DNA of 64,000 nt from Pipra filicauda (lineage: Eukaryota > Chordata > Aves > Passeriformes > Pipridae), in assembly GCF_003945595.2 (NCBI RefSeq), contig NW_024104532.1, positions 2,851,501 through 2,915,500 on the forward strand, in the 5' to 3' direction. This document shows, one piece after another, positions 37,986 to 50,862 of this stretch (the first letter of the stretch is position 1; every line of letters begins with the position of its first letter). A program made the position numbers and the translations under genes. The notes under the pieces are model-generated. The model was not told where the DNA came from and ran no database searches. It saw nothing but the letters and a program-made list of their open reading frames with translations.

Positions 37986-40900
37986 AATTCCCAGGGAAGA
38001 GTGAGAAAAGACAAATTTTCACTTGTGGGACATGATTATTGTGGTCTTTTCTTTGGTAGTTTTGGCTCCCTGGCTTCCCTGACTCATTTCTTTCTCCTCC
38101 TACAGTAGAAAGATGATGCCAGGGTGCTACTTTTCCCCCATCTCCCCTCTGGAAGGACATGGACAGGGATGATTGGGCTCTTTAAAAACTATTCTGGAGC
38201 TGCTTAAAACGAGTCTTTTTTTGGAGCTAGTACATAACATATCACATCAGACACATCTCCAGCCTTACTGGGGCGACTCATCCTCATATCCAAAGGCAGT
38301 CCAGCTCCAGACTGTTATTTTAAACAAAGGCATAAATAGCTGCACTCACAGTCACTCCAGTGTGCACAGTCCAGCACAGTCAATACAAATATATGTTGTA
38401 ACAGGGTAATGATCCTGGAGTGTCCATTCTTACAGGGAAGCTATTGAAGAGAACAATAGCAAACCCAAGGAACACATCCATAATTTTAGACTTACAGCTC
38501 CCAGCAGCAGCCCCAAGGTCCCATTGCAGCAGGGTTTATAGATTCATGTTAACAGTAACTCTCTTTCTCTTATTCTGTGATCTTTTCCTTACTCTTTGGA
38601 TGTAACATTTCAGTTTTCTAGTGGAAGTTATCCTGTTTTTGGAGTATCAGGCATTTTGGGGATTCCCCTGCAGCCATACCTTTTACTGTGTTCCAGGGGT
38701 AGGTGCTTTGACTAACTTTCATATATATAATTTGGTGGTTGCAGGGACCAAGTGTTTCCAAGACCAAAACAAGGTTTTTTAAAAATCTTTTTCATGTAAC
38801 TGTTGCCATGATCTAATGGGACTTAATTTGGTTTCCTTCTAAATAAATCTCACTGTCATTTAGCAAGACTACAAAATTAACAAGATGCAGCAGTTCTGTG
38901 CTCTGTAGCAGGAAGCCAAAAGCAAAGATATTTTAGATTAACAAATGAAGTGGAAATGACTTTTCCCCCAAGGACTTATTTCCCATGAGAAAACTAGTTA
39001 CTCAGAAAGAGTGGGCCCTAAAAATAGATTGTGTCACAGAGTTCTGAGCCAGCCTGCATCTTCCTCATCCTTCATGGAAGAGCACAACACACACACGTCC
39101 TGCGGTCTCCAGGAAGACTCAGGGAACTCAGAAGCAATTGAATGGTTTAACAACTGCATCAGGGCAGAAGATCAGGCACATAGGGATGTGGAGGTAATGC
39201 AGGTGTGTGGCATACTGGACTGTTAATTAGATTGAGCAATTATAAAGAGTAGACAAATTCAGCTGGTGGAAAAAGTTTGCTGCTAGCAAAAGGACAGTGT
39301 AAACACCTTGCTCTTCTGTGGAGAATATAGTGAATGTTCTGTCCTTGCACTGCTGTGGTAGAGTTCTGAAAAGCTGGGCAAGGTCTAATTAATGGAGAAC
39401 ATAATGGGTTTTGTCCACAGTTGACAAACATGAAAACTGTACCTTTTTGGTATTTTAATTGTTATCTAAATAGACAAATTGATGACCACAACCTGCCTGT
39501 CTTACCCAGTCTCCACTGCTAAATATCTTCAGGTCTTGTAAAAGCAACTCTATTCCTGCTGTTCAGGTCAGTATTAGAGACACATGGGAGTGTTAAACCT
39601 CACAAAGCAATGAGCATTTCTGCTGAGCCACTTGGGATCCAAGGATATCCCAGTAAAGTATTTTGTACCTTACAAGCTGCTGCCTGCTTGCACTGACAGA
39701 CATGCTGAAGGGTAGGAAAATCACCAGGGACTCACTGTGGGCACTGAAACCAAGGAAGAGACATGAGAAAGAGGTGCAAAGCCCTCAAGACTTGTTCTCC
39801 TGAGGACTCGCCTCAAATGGCAGAGAATAACTGAGATGAGCTGAACTCGTGGTCTTTTTTGCTACTGGAAAGGGACAAAATATCTCATGCTTTTATGTAA
39901 CTTCTGCTGTTCTGGGTTATGTCTGAAATAGGCTTATATTTGTCACTAATGATTATTTATCCAGAGCACTGAGCAGGTGAGTCAGTGTTTACTGCTAAAA
40001 CACCGAAACCTCCCTTCCTGCACTGTTGTCACAGCCCTTCAAGGGCTAAGTATTTGAAAGAGGGAATTCACACTTGATGTTTCAGCTTCAGTCCCCTCTA
40101 TATTTATAGTTCACTTAATGCTCATGAACATGCAGATATCAGCTGTCATCTAGCAGCTTCCTTCAGAAGTTTTTATACAGTCTGAAAATGATTATGGAAT
40201 TAAATAATTCAATTGCATTATTACTTTTATCCTTGTAAAACCCAGAAATTAGGGTAATAAAAATACTCCTTTTAATAGCAGTACCATATTAAAAGAGATG
40301 GAAATTTTCTAAGATACAGACTTTTTTAAAAAGTATGACATCTTAAATTATAATGAGATGAGGAAACACTAAATGGTTAGTCTACATGGAACTTTGAGAA
40401 GAGAGGCTTTTGGAACTACCAGAAACATTATTTTGTAGGGAAACAGACAAAAACAAGCCAGAGAAAGATATTCTGTTTACCCTTAATGCTGCCCAAAGCC
40501 TGATCAGTCTCCTGGTGAAGTGATGAAGTCCCGAGGGAGTCTGTGACAAAAAAACCTGTCATGTAGATAGAGGAATACCCCATGTTGAGCTCCTTAGCTA
40601 AACAAAAGTTCTCTGAACTTCTGCTAGGATAGCATTTGTTATTTTGGATCAGGGAAGAGTTTTCTCTGTAATAAATCTCTTATCACATCAATCTGTTCTG
40701 CAGGACTTCAGCCTCCCTTGGGAGGGAGTCTGTCTGTCCCTGGAAGTGGAATTGATCCAGTCTTTCCATTTGCAAGACCTTTTTCTAGTCCATGGCCTCA
40801 GATATAGTAACAGCCTTTACTTTAAGGGTATTGGACTACTGTAAATATCTCAGCAGCCTGGGAAAGGCTCATGTAGGCCAATGAACACTGGACACGTGTT

Positions 40901-42090
40901 CTGAGAGATGAATTGCAGCAAAAAATATCTGTGAGAATGACAGGGTGCTAATAACTGAAAATCTTAGAAAAATTATTTTACATTGTTATATCGATCTTTT
41001 TAGTGACAATCAAAATTAACAGTGATATAGATGCATTATTCTATTAATAAACATCCCAATTACGTGCAAATGTAATTGAGACATTTAGTAATAGATTAAA
41101 TGCCTTTCTGAAAGTCAGTCTCTCCTCTCCATTACATAATTTAAGAACAACCCAATGGAGACAGCTCACAAGGGCCCCTGGATTCTCTTCATATCTCAAG
41201 TATGTACCGATGCATTTTTTGGCAAAATGACAGAATCAAAGAGAGAAAAGCTAGAGAGTGTTGTGGGTGAGAACACTCTGATGGACAAAAGTGCCATTAA
41301 TGTCAGAAAAAAGTACATCCAGGATAGAATTTATATCAAAATTTTATCAAAAGGCACTGAGAAACAACAAACAAACCATGGCAATCAAAAAGAAGAAATC
41401 TGATTCACCCCCACACTCAAACCCTTAGTCATTGCCCTGCAGGTTGAGCTTGTCTTCTGCTGCACTGAACTATTCTGTAATAAATATAGAAAACTCAAGA
41501 TGTGTGCAGTAATATGTAAGCAACAACAGCCATGGAGAGAACTTACAGGTCCAGCAGGCAGATTGTAGCTTGTGCTTAGGCTATGGTTAAAAAAACCCTT
41601 GAATCTGAATTAGCCTGATAGCCAAATAAATTTGGCTTTGGATCAAAATTTTTGACCAGCCCTGAAAAGGGTTATGGAGCTAAGACAAGCAGATTCTCTA
41701 ATCCTTGTGATATTTTGAAGAAAAATTATGATGTTCATGCTCATGTCTATTGTTTAGAAATTGAAATGGAAGTAGACAGGTAAAGAAATAGAAGAGGACA
41801 AAACCTCCTTTAAGTAAATAGAAACATTTTTTCTGGTATATAGTACGTGAAAGCCAAAAAGGCTAAAGATGAAACATAAAGATGCTGTTCCAGGCAACAG
41901 ATTTAATCTTAGAAAACTTGTCTCCCCTGTGCCACTTAAGGCACTATTAAAGTAAGAACACACGTCCCAGCCTCAGTGTTGCAGTCTCCAAGGCATTTTG
42001 GAAAGTAAACAGTGAGCCTGCAGAGGCACAGTACCCGATAAAAACACAGCCCATCCATCAGCAGGTGAGCACTTTTCGCCTTGCCTTTAG

Positions 42091-42114
42091 GTCCTGACGG
42101 TGTAGGACCCCCAG
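42091..42114 (+). other. Candidate 24-base microexon-like segment
   Basis: A pyrimidine-rich run ending tttag (42086-42090) precedes the segment, and a consensus 5' splice site, cag/gtgagt, follows at 42112-42120. One of the three frames is open through it. No flanking gene is recognised and the frame does not join openly to the next candidate segment at 42205-42244, so a coding role is unlikely. It may be part of a noncoding transcript or a chance pair of signals. Confidence 0.12.
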
Positions 42115-42204
42115 GTGAGTAAGAGAATAATTGTCTGCTTCTGTCATTTGCAAACACCCTCCATACATCACCATAAACACCTCTTTGCTTTGGTCCCTTG
42201 GCAG

Positions 42205-42244
42205 GGACGAGGCCACTGCTGCCTTTCTAAAGCAGCATCTCAAG
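42205..42244 (+). other. Candidate 40-base exon-like segment
   Basis: The tract 'ctttggtcccttggcag' ends at 42204 as a good 3' splice-like site, and aag/gtgagc at 42242-42250 is a strong 5' splice-like site. Read in one frame the segment is open and gives DEATAAFLKQHLK. No homologue is recognised. With the segment at 42091-42114 and another gtgagc donor at 42065, this makes an unusual local density of splice signals. Confidence 0.15.
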
Positions 42245-45200
42245 GTGAGCAGGGGCCAATATTTTATGCACAATTTTAAGTTACACATTCCAAGTTCTAG
42301 AAATCCAAGCACCATCTTTTTATTGTTATTTCTTTCCAGATTTGTTCATAAATGAGAATGTTGGTGGATAATATCCAGGATGTCCCATACGACCTCCCAC
42401 ACATGTTCCCCAAACACAGCTCCTTTAGGGTTTGATCATCTTGAGGAATAGAATGGCAGAACTAGAGGATGTGCCTCTTATTACTTACTGGCATGATTAA
42501 GATGATATTGTGTATAATACTGTAAAAAAAATTCTTTGAATCATTCTGAAAGAGAAAAATTGAAGAAAATTTTCTTGTGTCTGTTTTATTTCTAGAATAT
42601 TAAGAAATCTACAGTATTTCTTCAGATACACTGGATTCCCACTGACACAAATAATTCCAGCTGTGATCAAGGCATGCAACAAGGTACCTTCTTAGCTTAA
42701 ACAACTGTGCTGTCTTCCTGTGCAAATTAGGGAGCTGTCGATGCTAATTACCAGCTCCAATCGTTTGTTATCAAACTCATGCTATTTGTGCACACAGATG
42801 AATCAAGTGCATGTGGATCTGGGACAGATGATTGCAAGTGCTCTGTGAATGTATAATCATCTTTTTAGTTCCTTCAAGGGAAGTGGAACTTGTATCTGAA
42901 ATACAAACCACAGTAAATACAAAAACTGGATGACAGCTTATTGGTTGTTAGCTCTTAAAATTTTATTTTCTTCCAGACAAAATTATTTAATCATAACATT
43001 TCAATTTAGTCAGCGCAGGAAGTTTTAAAAAGTGTTGCTATTACGTTATCCTGTAAACTCAAATAATTTATACATTTAGCTGTTGGATTCTATAAACTCA
43101 TATCATTAATAAACATCTAGCTGTTGGGTAATTCTGAGAAATGAGCTGAAAACCTTAAAAAAGTTTTAGCTGGAATATGCCAGAGCACCTGACATTCAGG
43201 CCTCCTACATATTTAAATACAGACATTATTATTCATGTACTATTTGTACTGAAGTAATTCCTGGGCTTCCAGTCACGGAGAAAGGCAACTGAAGTGTGTA
43301 ACTTTGGTTCCACATTAAATCAATGTGTGAGTTTTTGTTTGTCAATATAACATTTACTGGATATTTGTATGCATAAAGTCTGTGTAACTCTAGATAAAAG
43401 AGCAGATACAAACATGCAAACATGGCGTTACAGGTAATTTTTGCTTAAAAGACAAAAATCCCCTGCAGATACCTCATACTTTCTCCTACCTTCCTATCCA
43501 TAATGCATAATGCATATTTATTTTGATCAGATTTCTTCTCCAGTCACATTACTTAATTGTCAGTTGACTTTTATTGTAGTTGGTGTCTACTGTGAAAGCT
43601 GAAGAGAATATTCATCACCACTGCAGAGAGCCCTGAGAGATGGTACTGGATCCACTGGTGGATAAAACAGAGAGACCAGTATAAGGGCTTGTGTATTTCT
43701 GCTCTGTTTGTCTTCTTATTGACAAGAAACTTCAAGATACTCATCGTATATGACAGTAAAATCAAGTTGTAAATCTTTGGGCTGAAGGCTGCAGAATGAA
43801 CTGAGGTGACTTTCTGTCCCTCAAATCTTCACTGTCAAGACTCATCACATATTTCTTTGAATCACGTTCACTACTTTGATGGTAATATGGATTTTTTTTC
43901 CCCTATGGTGAAGGTTCATTTAGTGACTCATTTTGCTCTCCTACGTAAAATAGCTTCTACATTTTTTTTTAAAATGCATAGCTGATTAGATCACAAGTAA
44001 TTGCTCCTCAGAAAGAACAGTACTTTAAATCTCTTAGACTTTCTGCTTTCAAGTCAGAGTTCAATGAATCATTAGGCATTTCAATGTATTAACAATTTCA
44101 GTGGTTTGAAGAAAAAAACCCTCTTTTTATTTCCTGCTCTGTAAAGTTACTTTTGTTCTTACTTATTATCTGCTCAACAAAATTAGTGTTTAATAATATA
44201 GGTCACACTCTCCCAGTGTGGTGTATATTGATGGATGCATATGATATATTCAAAATATATCAGTGACTTCCTTTTGTTAAAGACATAAGCAGGTCCTTTA
44301 GCTCTGTATGTGAAGCTGACCCTCATCTGCTGTCCTGTGGAAAGCTACACCCCAAAGAATTGCATCTTGCTTTATTTAAAACACCCACAGGGGTGGCAGT
44401 GACAGAATAAACCCTCAAACTTTCATTGTTATTGTAATATATGTGCCCTGAGCCTACACACATGAGCACACACTGGCTGAATTGCCAATTAGAAAATAAA
44501 AACTGCTGCCAAGGGACTAATGTATTGAAGTGTTGTATTATTGGAAGTCAGAAAACCTCAACAAAGAGAGTCACTATTGTTATGTATCTTCAGACTAAAT
44601 GGTTTTTATTTTAAGCCAAGCTGCTCACTTTGCTGAATATGTCCTTCAAAATTTTTTGCACAAATCAAGCAATGAACTCCTTCCTGGTCCTATTGACTGC
44701 ACTAGCTGAGGATCCTCACCCTTGTAGATTGAATTCTTTGATTTGATCAAAACTGCTGATTCACTTTAAATCCAACTACATTCTTATCTTTATACTTTAA
44801 AAAAGGATAATCACATTTATTCCATGAATAGATCACCCAGTCTTGAGAGATGAGGAGTGTGTGGCACATGTGATGTGTTTAACATTCTTCATTGACCCCA
44901 GTAAGTACAGTGGTCCCCAAACCCTCTGGGGACTGAAGAGGAGGTTCAGCCTCAGCCCAGAAAATCCAGCATTTTCCATACCTGATGCAGGAAGTGGAGC
45001 TGGTCTTGGTAGTGTTCATAGCTGCCTGCTGTGATAATTCAATTGCCTGAGACATCATTTCAGTTGGAAAAGCTGTTTAATGCATTGATAGTGGTTTGTC
45101 CAGTTGGAAATGTGTGTGTAGTACTTTACACTCTGCTGCAAGGGCTGACATTTGTTTTCATTAGCCACACATCATGTTGTTACATGAGGCAACTGTGCAT

Positions 45201-48200
45201 AGCAAGTTTATATGATACCTCCCCTCAATGGGTGAGCTAAAGATGACTTCCCCAGCAATCAATATTGACAATAAGAGCATTTCTTTTCCTATGTTAGTAG
45301 CATTTTATCTACATTTCACATAAAAGAAATGAAGGAGAAAATTACCATAGAGTGAGCTTTTACAGATCCCAAAGAAAAGGGGTAACTCCACAGGCAACGT
45401 CCTTGCCATAAACAGTAATTATTTTTCCTTGTTTCAGTTTTATAATATCAGAATTTTTTTTGTCTTTACTGGCTCATTCTTTTCTTCTTCCTTCTCCTTT
45501 TCTATTCTTTCAAATCTTAAGATTGGCTTCTTCCCTCTGTACATTCCTCTGCCTACAGTTTCCCACCCACTATTCCTCCCTCAGAAGAAAACCTGGTGCT
45601 AAACTAATTAGCAGTGCTGTGCAATGCATGCAGAAGCACAGGGGTGTTGGTGTGCATTTTTCAGGTGTTATTTAGGCAGAAAGATGTCCAAATGAATTAC
45701 CCTGGGAGGCAGGTGCTTTACACCTACCAGTTCTGCTGCTGGGGTCCCTTTCAGATTGTTCTATTACTGCTCCTTTCTTTCCCTGCTGTAATATTTGTGA
45801 TGTGAAAGCAAAAGACCTTAGAAATACTCTGACACCAAGTAGCCTGTGAATCTGTACTTTTTTTTCTGAAATGAGGTGAGACTCTCAAGCTGGCAGTCTG
45901 GTGAGAGAAATATTATTAGTGGAAAATGTTATTTCTTGGCCACTGATGAAAAGGAATGCATTTAGCCAACCGCAGAGCTGACTCCCCCGTGGTAAAATGT
46001 AATTTGGCCATTCTGATAAAAGTAACTACTCCTTCAAAATTAACTCCCTAATTTGTACTGTAGGGGAGCCGGTGCTCCGTTAGGTGATGTAAAGTACCTT
46101 ATCTTGCCTCCTGCTCTTGCCTCAGAAATCTCCCTAGGTCTTAGATGATATCTGCTGGTCCTGGGTAGAGATCCTCAACAGGCCAAAGTATTCAAAGTGG
46201 TGGTGGGTGCCCGTGTTTGAGAGTCTCCTGAATTACTGCCTCACTAGCTATCATGTGACAGTTTCACTGCCTGTTTCTAGACCTTTATTTCTATTTGCTT
46301 TTAAAGTCTCCCCAAAGCCCAAAATGTATCATCAGCTAAGGAACAGAAAAATATCTCAGATTTTTAAGCTTTTCTTGTCCTACCTGTGGTTCTTGGATGC
46401 GCTACATGGCACATTCCAGAGCTGTCCCATTCATTCAGGATATGTCTACTAGCTGAAGTCTCTATTTTACCCATTTCACAGCCTAATGGTAGATTGAATC
46501 CATTTGGAGCACTTCCTCACCCAGCTGACAACCTTTTGCTAGAAGAGATGGGGATCGGCCCTTTGGAAGCTTCATGCTGTGGACACCCACTGCCTGGCCC
46601 AGGGAGAGCCCCGTTTCTGGGCACAAGCGCATTTCAGAGCTGCTGCCCAGTGAGATGGAAGATTCAGCAGAGAAGAGGAAGCAAACGGGTAGGTGTTGAT
46701 GAGGATGTTGAAATAACAGGGTACAGCTCAGGGGTATTTACCTTTGGTATGCAGCAGTGCGGAAGGATGAGTTTCAAAGTGGCTGAGTTGATCTTCTAAA
46801 TTTGTAATAGGACATTTAATACCAGGATGCTGTTAAAGAAGGGTTGAAATGAAGAGCCTAACTCATTTCAAAGATACTCTGGCTCTGATTTCTAATTTTG
46901 TTTTAATAATCTTAGTTTTAATCAGTGTCTTTTAGTTAGTCAGGGAATCTTTAATCAGATTTTCCAAACTGTTACTCTAGAGCCATCTCTGGGTGGCTTT
47001 TTAGCTGCAGCATGGCTTTTAATATGTCTTAAATAGTAAATTCAGGACGTCTGTACTTAGATTACTAATTTTATTCCCACTTGGAAAAAAAACAACAAAC
47101 CTAACAAATCAGCCCCCACCCCAAAAGACTCGTGTGCCCCTCTACCCAAATGGCTAAAAATGTATGGATTTGACAACAGATTACAAATTAAGTGCTACTA
47201 TTTGACAATGGGAGATTCATCTTGTCTTTCTAACCTCTTTGGGCCTGGAAGCTGTCAGAGGTGTGTGAAGGAATAAATACCCTCTACTTACTACTGGTAA
47301 TCACCCTGTGACCATAGTTGGTTGCTGACTCACCTGAGACAAACAGGTGACAGACCAAATGATTGGTCTGACTGTTCTTCCTTCAGTATTTGTGAGTTCA
47401 GAGCAAGTCCCACCATAGTTTAGTAGTGGATATACTCACTGGCTTGAGAAAAACCTCTTTAAAATAGAGATATCGGAGTCTTAAGGCTGAAACCAACAGC
47501 CAATTTTCCTGTGACAAGTCGGGGATCTGGCCCTTGTTTAATGCCTCAAAAGAGAACAATCTTTCTTCCTAGAGACAATTGTAGCCTCTCCTGTTTTGCA
47601 GTAGCACAACGAAAATGTTCCTTTCGTGACAGAAAAAAAAATAGGATTATACATTCTCTGTAGGCTAGTAATGCAGACACAAGGAAAATCAGTACCTCAG
47701 AGAAAGAACTTCACACAGAATGCTTCCTTGGGGAAGGCTTCTCCTTTCATTAGTAGGAAATGAATGGACAGGGAAAGCGGTGAAGTCCAGCTCCCTCTCC
47801 GTGGGGCAGGAACAGAAGACTCCAGGGTCAGGGCTTTTGTAGGAAATCTCAGGTGAGATGAGAAAGGACAGAGAAAATAATGTCCATCTATCATAGATAT
47901 GAAGCCTGTCTGGGTCCAGGACCTGCTCCACAGCACGGCACCCCAGTGACCCTCAGAGCAGGCAGGCAAGTGCCAGGAGGACACTCTAATGACCCCACCA
48001 GTTGTGAAAATAAAAACAGGCAGGCATGTTGAGCAGGTGTAAATCTATGCATTATATTCCCTGTGTGATAGTTTTTTTCTCTCCTTATAGTAATTCCTGT
48101 GCTTCCTGTTGGCAGCTTATCTGCCCCCTGTACAGCATTGTTTTGTTGAACATTTTGCACTGTGCCCATGTGATCCAGGCAAGAATCATGAGGTGTTCCC

Positions 48201-48876
48201 AATGGAGAGTATAAATGTGGGGCTGGGAGCAGGGCAGTCACTTAACTGGCAAATGTCTGTGCCAGCTAGGAGAATTTTGCAGCATCGACTGTTCAGCTCA
48301 TGTTGATGCTCTAAAAGAAGCAGATGCACAAGGCAGCACTATTTATTTTAATCCCATATATAGTCTGTTCTTTTATTCTTTTTACAGAGCAGCTGGTTTT
48401 TCATGCAAGCAATTCCACTCCCATAAAATCTTTTTGTTTTGTTTTTTAATACAGGAGAGAAATACATGACTAATCATACTATGTTGACACCTATGGCTTC
48501 AATGGTGAGTGTATATGTGTAAGAGAGGGGTTAAAATGGATTGAAGACATCTCAGTTGGTCTTAAATATTTCTGTTTGCCAGAATGCCAATGGGTGTGAC
48601 AACTTTGTTCTTGCAAAAGTAAAGAATTTTGCTTTTGTTGCTGTCCCTTCAATTCACCCTTTCTGGTTACAGCTGAGCCTTTCTGTTGACAGCCCAGTTT
48701 GTTCAAAATGCTGCTTCTCCCCTGCCTGTTGTCTTAAAGGTTTCACTCTCCCATCTTTGAATGTTTCCACACGAGAGTTAAATTCCTTAATCTGAAGCTG
48801 CTGTACCAGTCTCACTTCAGCCTCTTTCCTTTGCAATCTTCTAATTTTCCCTTTCCAAGCTGTCTCTGCTTAAATG

Positions 48877-48891
48877 CCCCCCCCCCCCCCC
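48877..48891 (+). repeat. C15 homopolymer
   Basis: Fifteen consecutive Cs lie between 'taaatg' and 'gctttgttc'. Such a run is prone to length polymorphism and to sequencing error. Confidence 0.97.
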
Positions 48892-50092
48892 GCTTTGTTC
48901 GAGTGTCTCTATAAGATAAATTTACCTGTGAAACTTTCAGAAGCTCTGATCCAACGTCTATGGAGTTGCTGACCTGCTTAAAGCAAGTGCTTTGCTTGGA
49001 ATTGTCAGCTCTTGATCTACTGTATTTTCTTCTTTTTAACTGCATTTTAGAGCCGACCTGTGGGCATCTCTCTGTGCACTGCACTCACTTCTCTGTTTCC
49101 ACAGCACACTAAGCAGCCTTGATACTCACAAAAGAGCAACCATTACCCTAAGAGCATCACAACACAACGTGCCGGTCAGAAATCAGTGCAATGTCATAAA
49201 TGGAGAATGATTAGACTCAGATGGTAGATAAAGGGGAAGAACAGGTTTATTCTGAAGCAAAGGAAACTGAAGCTTTGGTATGTGTTTTTCTGAACTGTGA
49301 CAGAAACATTCAGATATCTGAAGGAGTGAAAAGCAACAAGGCTGCTGTCAAGCAGAGTGCTTTTTGGCATCCTCCATGTGGGCTTTGACCCACATTTAAC
49401 AGATGAGAAACTACAAATCCCATAAAGAAACTCAGAAGAAACAGAGCACTTTGTGCCCCTGACATCTCTTACAGTTGCTGTAATGTGCTTCCTTCAGTGA
49501 CATTTCATACTGAACACACATAGAACTTTGTTAAAAGTAGTATTTTATTTTAACCCACTGTGCTAAAAGTTATCATATGGGTCAAGGTGTGATATCTCTG
49601 ATAGTTTACTCTTCACAGCCCATTTCAATTTGCAGTTGTGGAACTTCTGAAATACCTTAAGCTGGGAGAAAGAAATAAAAATGAGCAGGAAACAACGTTT
49701 TTAACACCTTTGTTGTTCACCATTTTCTCTTAAATTAGAAGAAAAATAGAAAAGAATTTTACTTCATCTGTCCTTTAAAAAGGAACCAACATGAATGCTG
49801 CTATTCCAGCATCTTATATAAATCATAGGTTCCCTTTCTCTCTCAGCCCTCTAACAGGTACAGTAAAAAGCGCAGTTAATCAGAATCTTGCCCTGTTTTG
49901 AATAAAATTTTTAAGAACCATATGGGAAGGAAGATGATGGGAATGGATAAATTCAGACTTCAGGCTAGCTGGTTGCAGAAGTTTGCTGTTATCAAAGTCA
50001 TTTCAGCAAAAGTGAGATTTGCCTTCCACAGGTACTGGGATGATGGCCAAAGAAAAATCTCATCCAAAGGCCAAAATCTGTTCACACTCTGC

Positions 50093-50299
50093 CTACATCT
50101 TCCTACCCAACAGTTTCCCCAGTGCTCTGTAAAGGCATCCGGAGCCACACAAAGCTTTGTTTAAGGTGTGATTAACGTGCAAACTTGTACAACCTTCCTT
50201 AAATGATGCCAGGCAGACGATGCTGCAGCCACTCAGAGATAACTGGAGCAATAACACAGTTGCCAGTACAGCTCCCAGCAAAGGCAGGCAGGGATCCAT
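50093..50299 (-). other. Small open frame with signal-peptide-like start, coding status unproven
   Basis: From an ATG at 50299 (minus strand, with G at -3 and G at +4, a good Kozak context) a 68-codon frame runs to a stop at 50093. It starts MDPCLPLLGAVLATVLL, followed by LQLSLSG and then a cysteine, which resembles a secretory signal peptide. The remaining roughly 43 residues contain five cysteines if counted from the cleavage region, an NHT glycosylation motif and a basic C-terminus. The cysteine spacing fits no defensin or chemokine pattern I know. It could be a chance frame. Confidence 0.15.
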
Positions 50300-50827
50300 C
50301 TCTGAGCCAGAGGATGCTCTCTCTAGAAACAAAGCCTTAGGTGACAGCAGAGCTCAGATGGCTCCAGCCACCAATGAATCTACTGCTTGTGGTGCTGAAT
50401 GAAAGGACAACTGAGGAGTTAGATAGGACCAAACACACTAACAAGGATTTGGCTTGCAAATAAGAATATAAGCAGCAACTGACTTAGAATTTTAACAGTG
50501 GGCCAATAGGTAAAAATAATTGCTGGCCAAGTAGTATTTATGAGGTACACAGGTCTACTGATGGTTTTCCTTTGCATGCTGTAAATCCCAATAAACATAT
50601 CCCACCTGTTATTCTTGCTCTCAAGACCAAATACTGAGTTAAAGAACACAGCATATAAAATACATTTCCAAGTAATCTCCAATGAATTCAAGCTGCATTG
50701 CATTATCTGTAGTGATGGGCAATAAGCAGTTACTGCTGCCTACTCCTTTCACTCCTCTAGGTTGAATTCACTGAGTTTTCTTTTGAAATGCTGCAGTTGT
50801 TTGGGTAGATCCCACTGATCATATGTG

Positions 50828-50862
50828 AATAGATAGAAGAATAGAATAGGATAGGATAGAAT
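50828..50862 (+). repeat. Degenerate ATAGA/GGATA simple repeat
   Basis: The segment is built of five- to six-base words such as atagatagaag, aatagaatagg and ataggataga. It is a short imperfect pentamer-type repeat. Confidence 0.7.

Larger units (their letters stand above)
37986..50092. other. Long unique noncoding stretch, no gene recognised
   Basis: No known gene, RNA or transposon is visible in 12 kb. Points of structure are a cluster of splice-like signals at 42062-42250, a TAATTA core inside a 7-bp inverted repeat at 42731-42758, an inverted repeat at 44243-44261, a pure pyrimidine run at 45477-45503, a GC-richer patch at about 46490-46700, and a C15 run at 48877-48891. An 82-codon ATG frame rich in Lys and Glu at 41155-41403 is unfamiliar and may only reflect A-rich sequence. 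Confidence 0.65.

Noticed and set aside
41936..42157. Collagen-like GPKGKAK stretch on the minus strand
   Set aside because: There is no sustained Gly-X-Y pattern and no acceptor AG before the Gly codon, so it is only a few chance codons.
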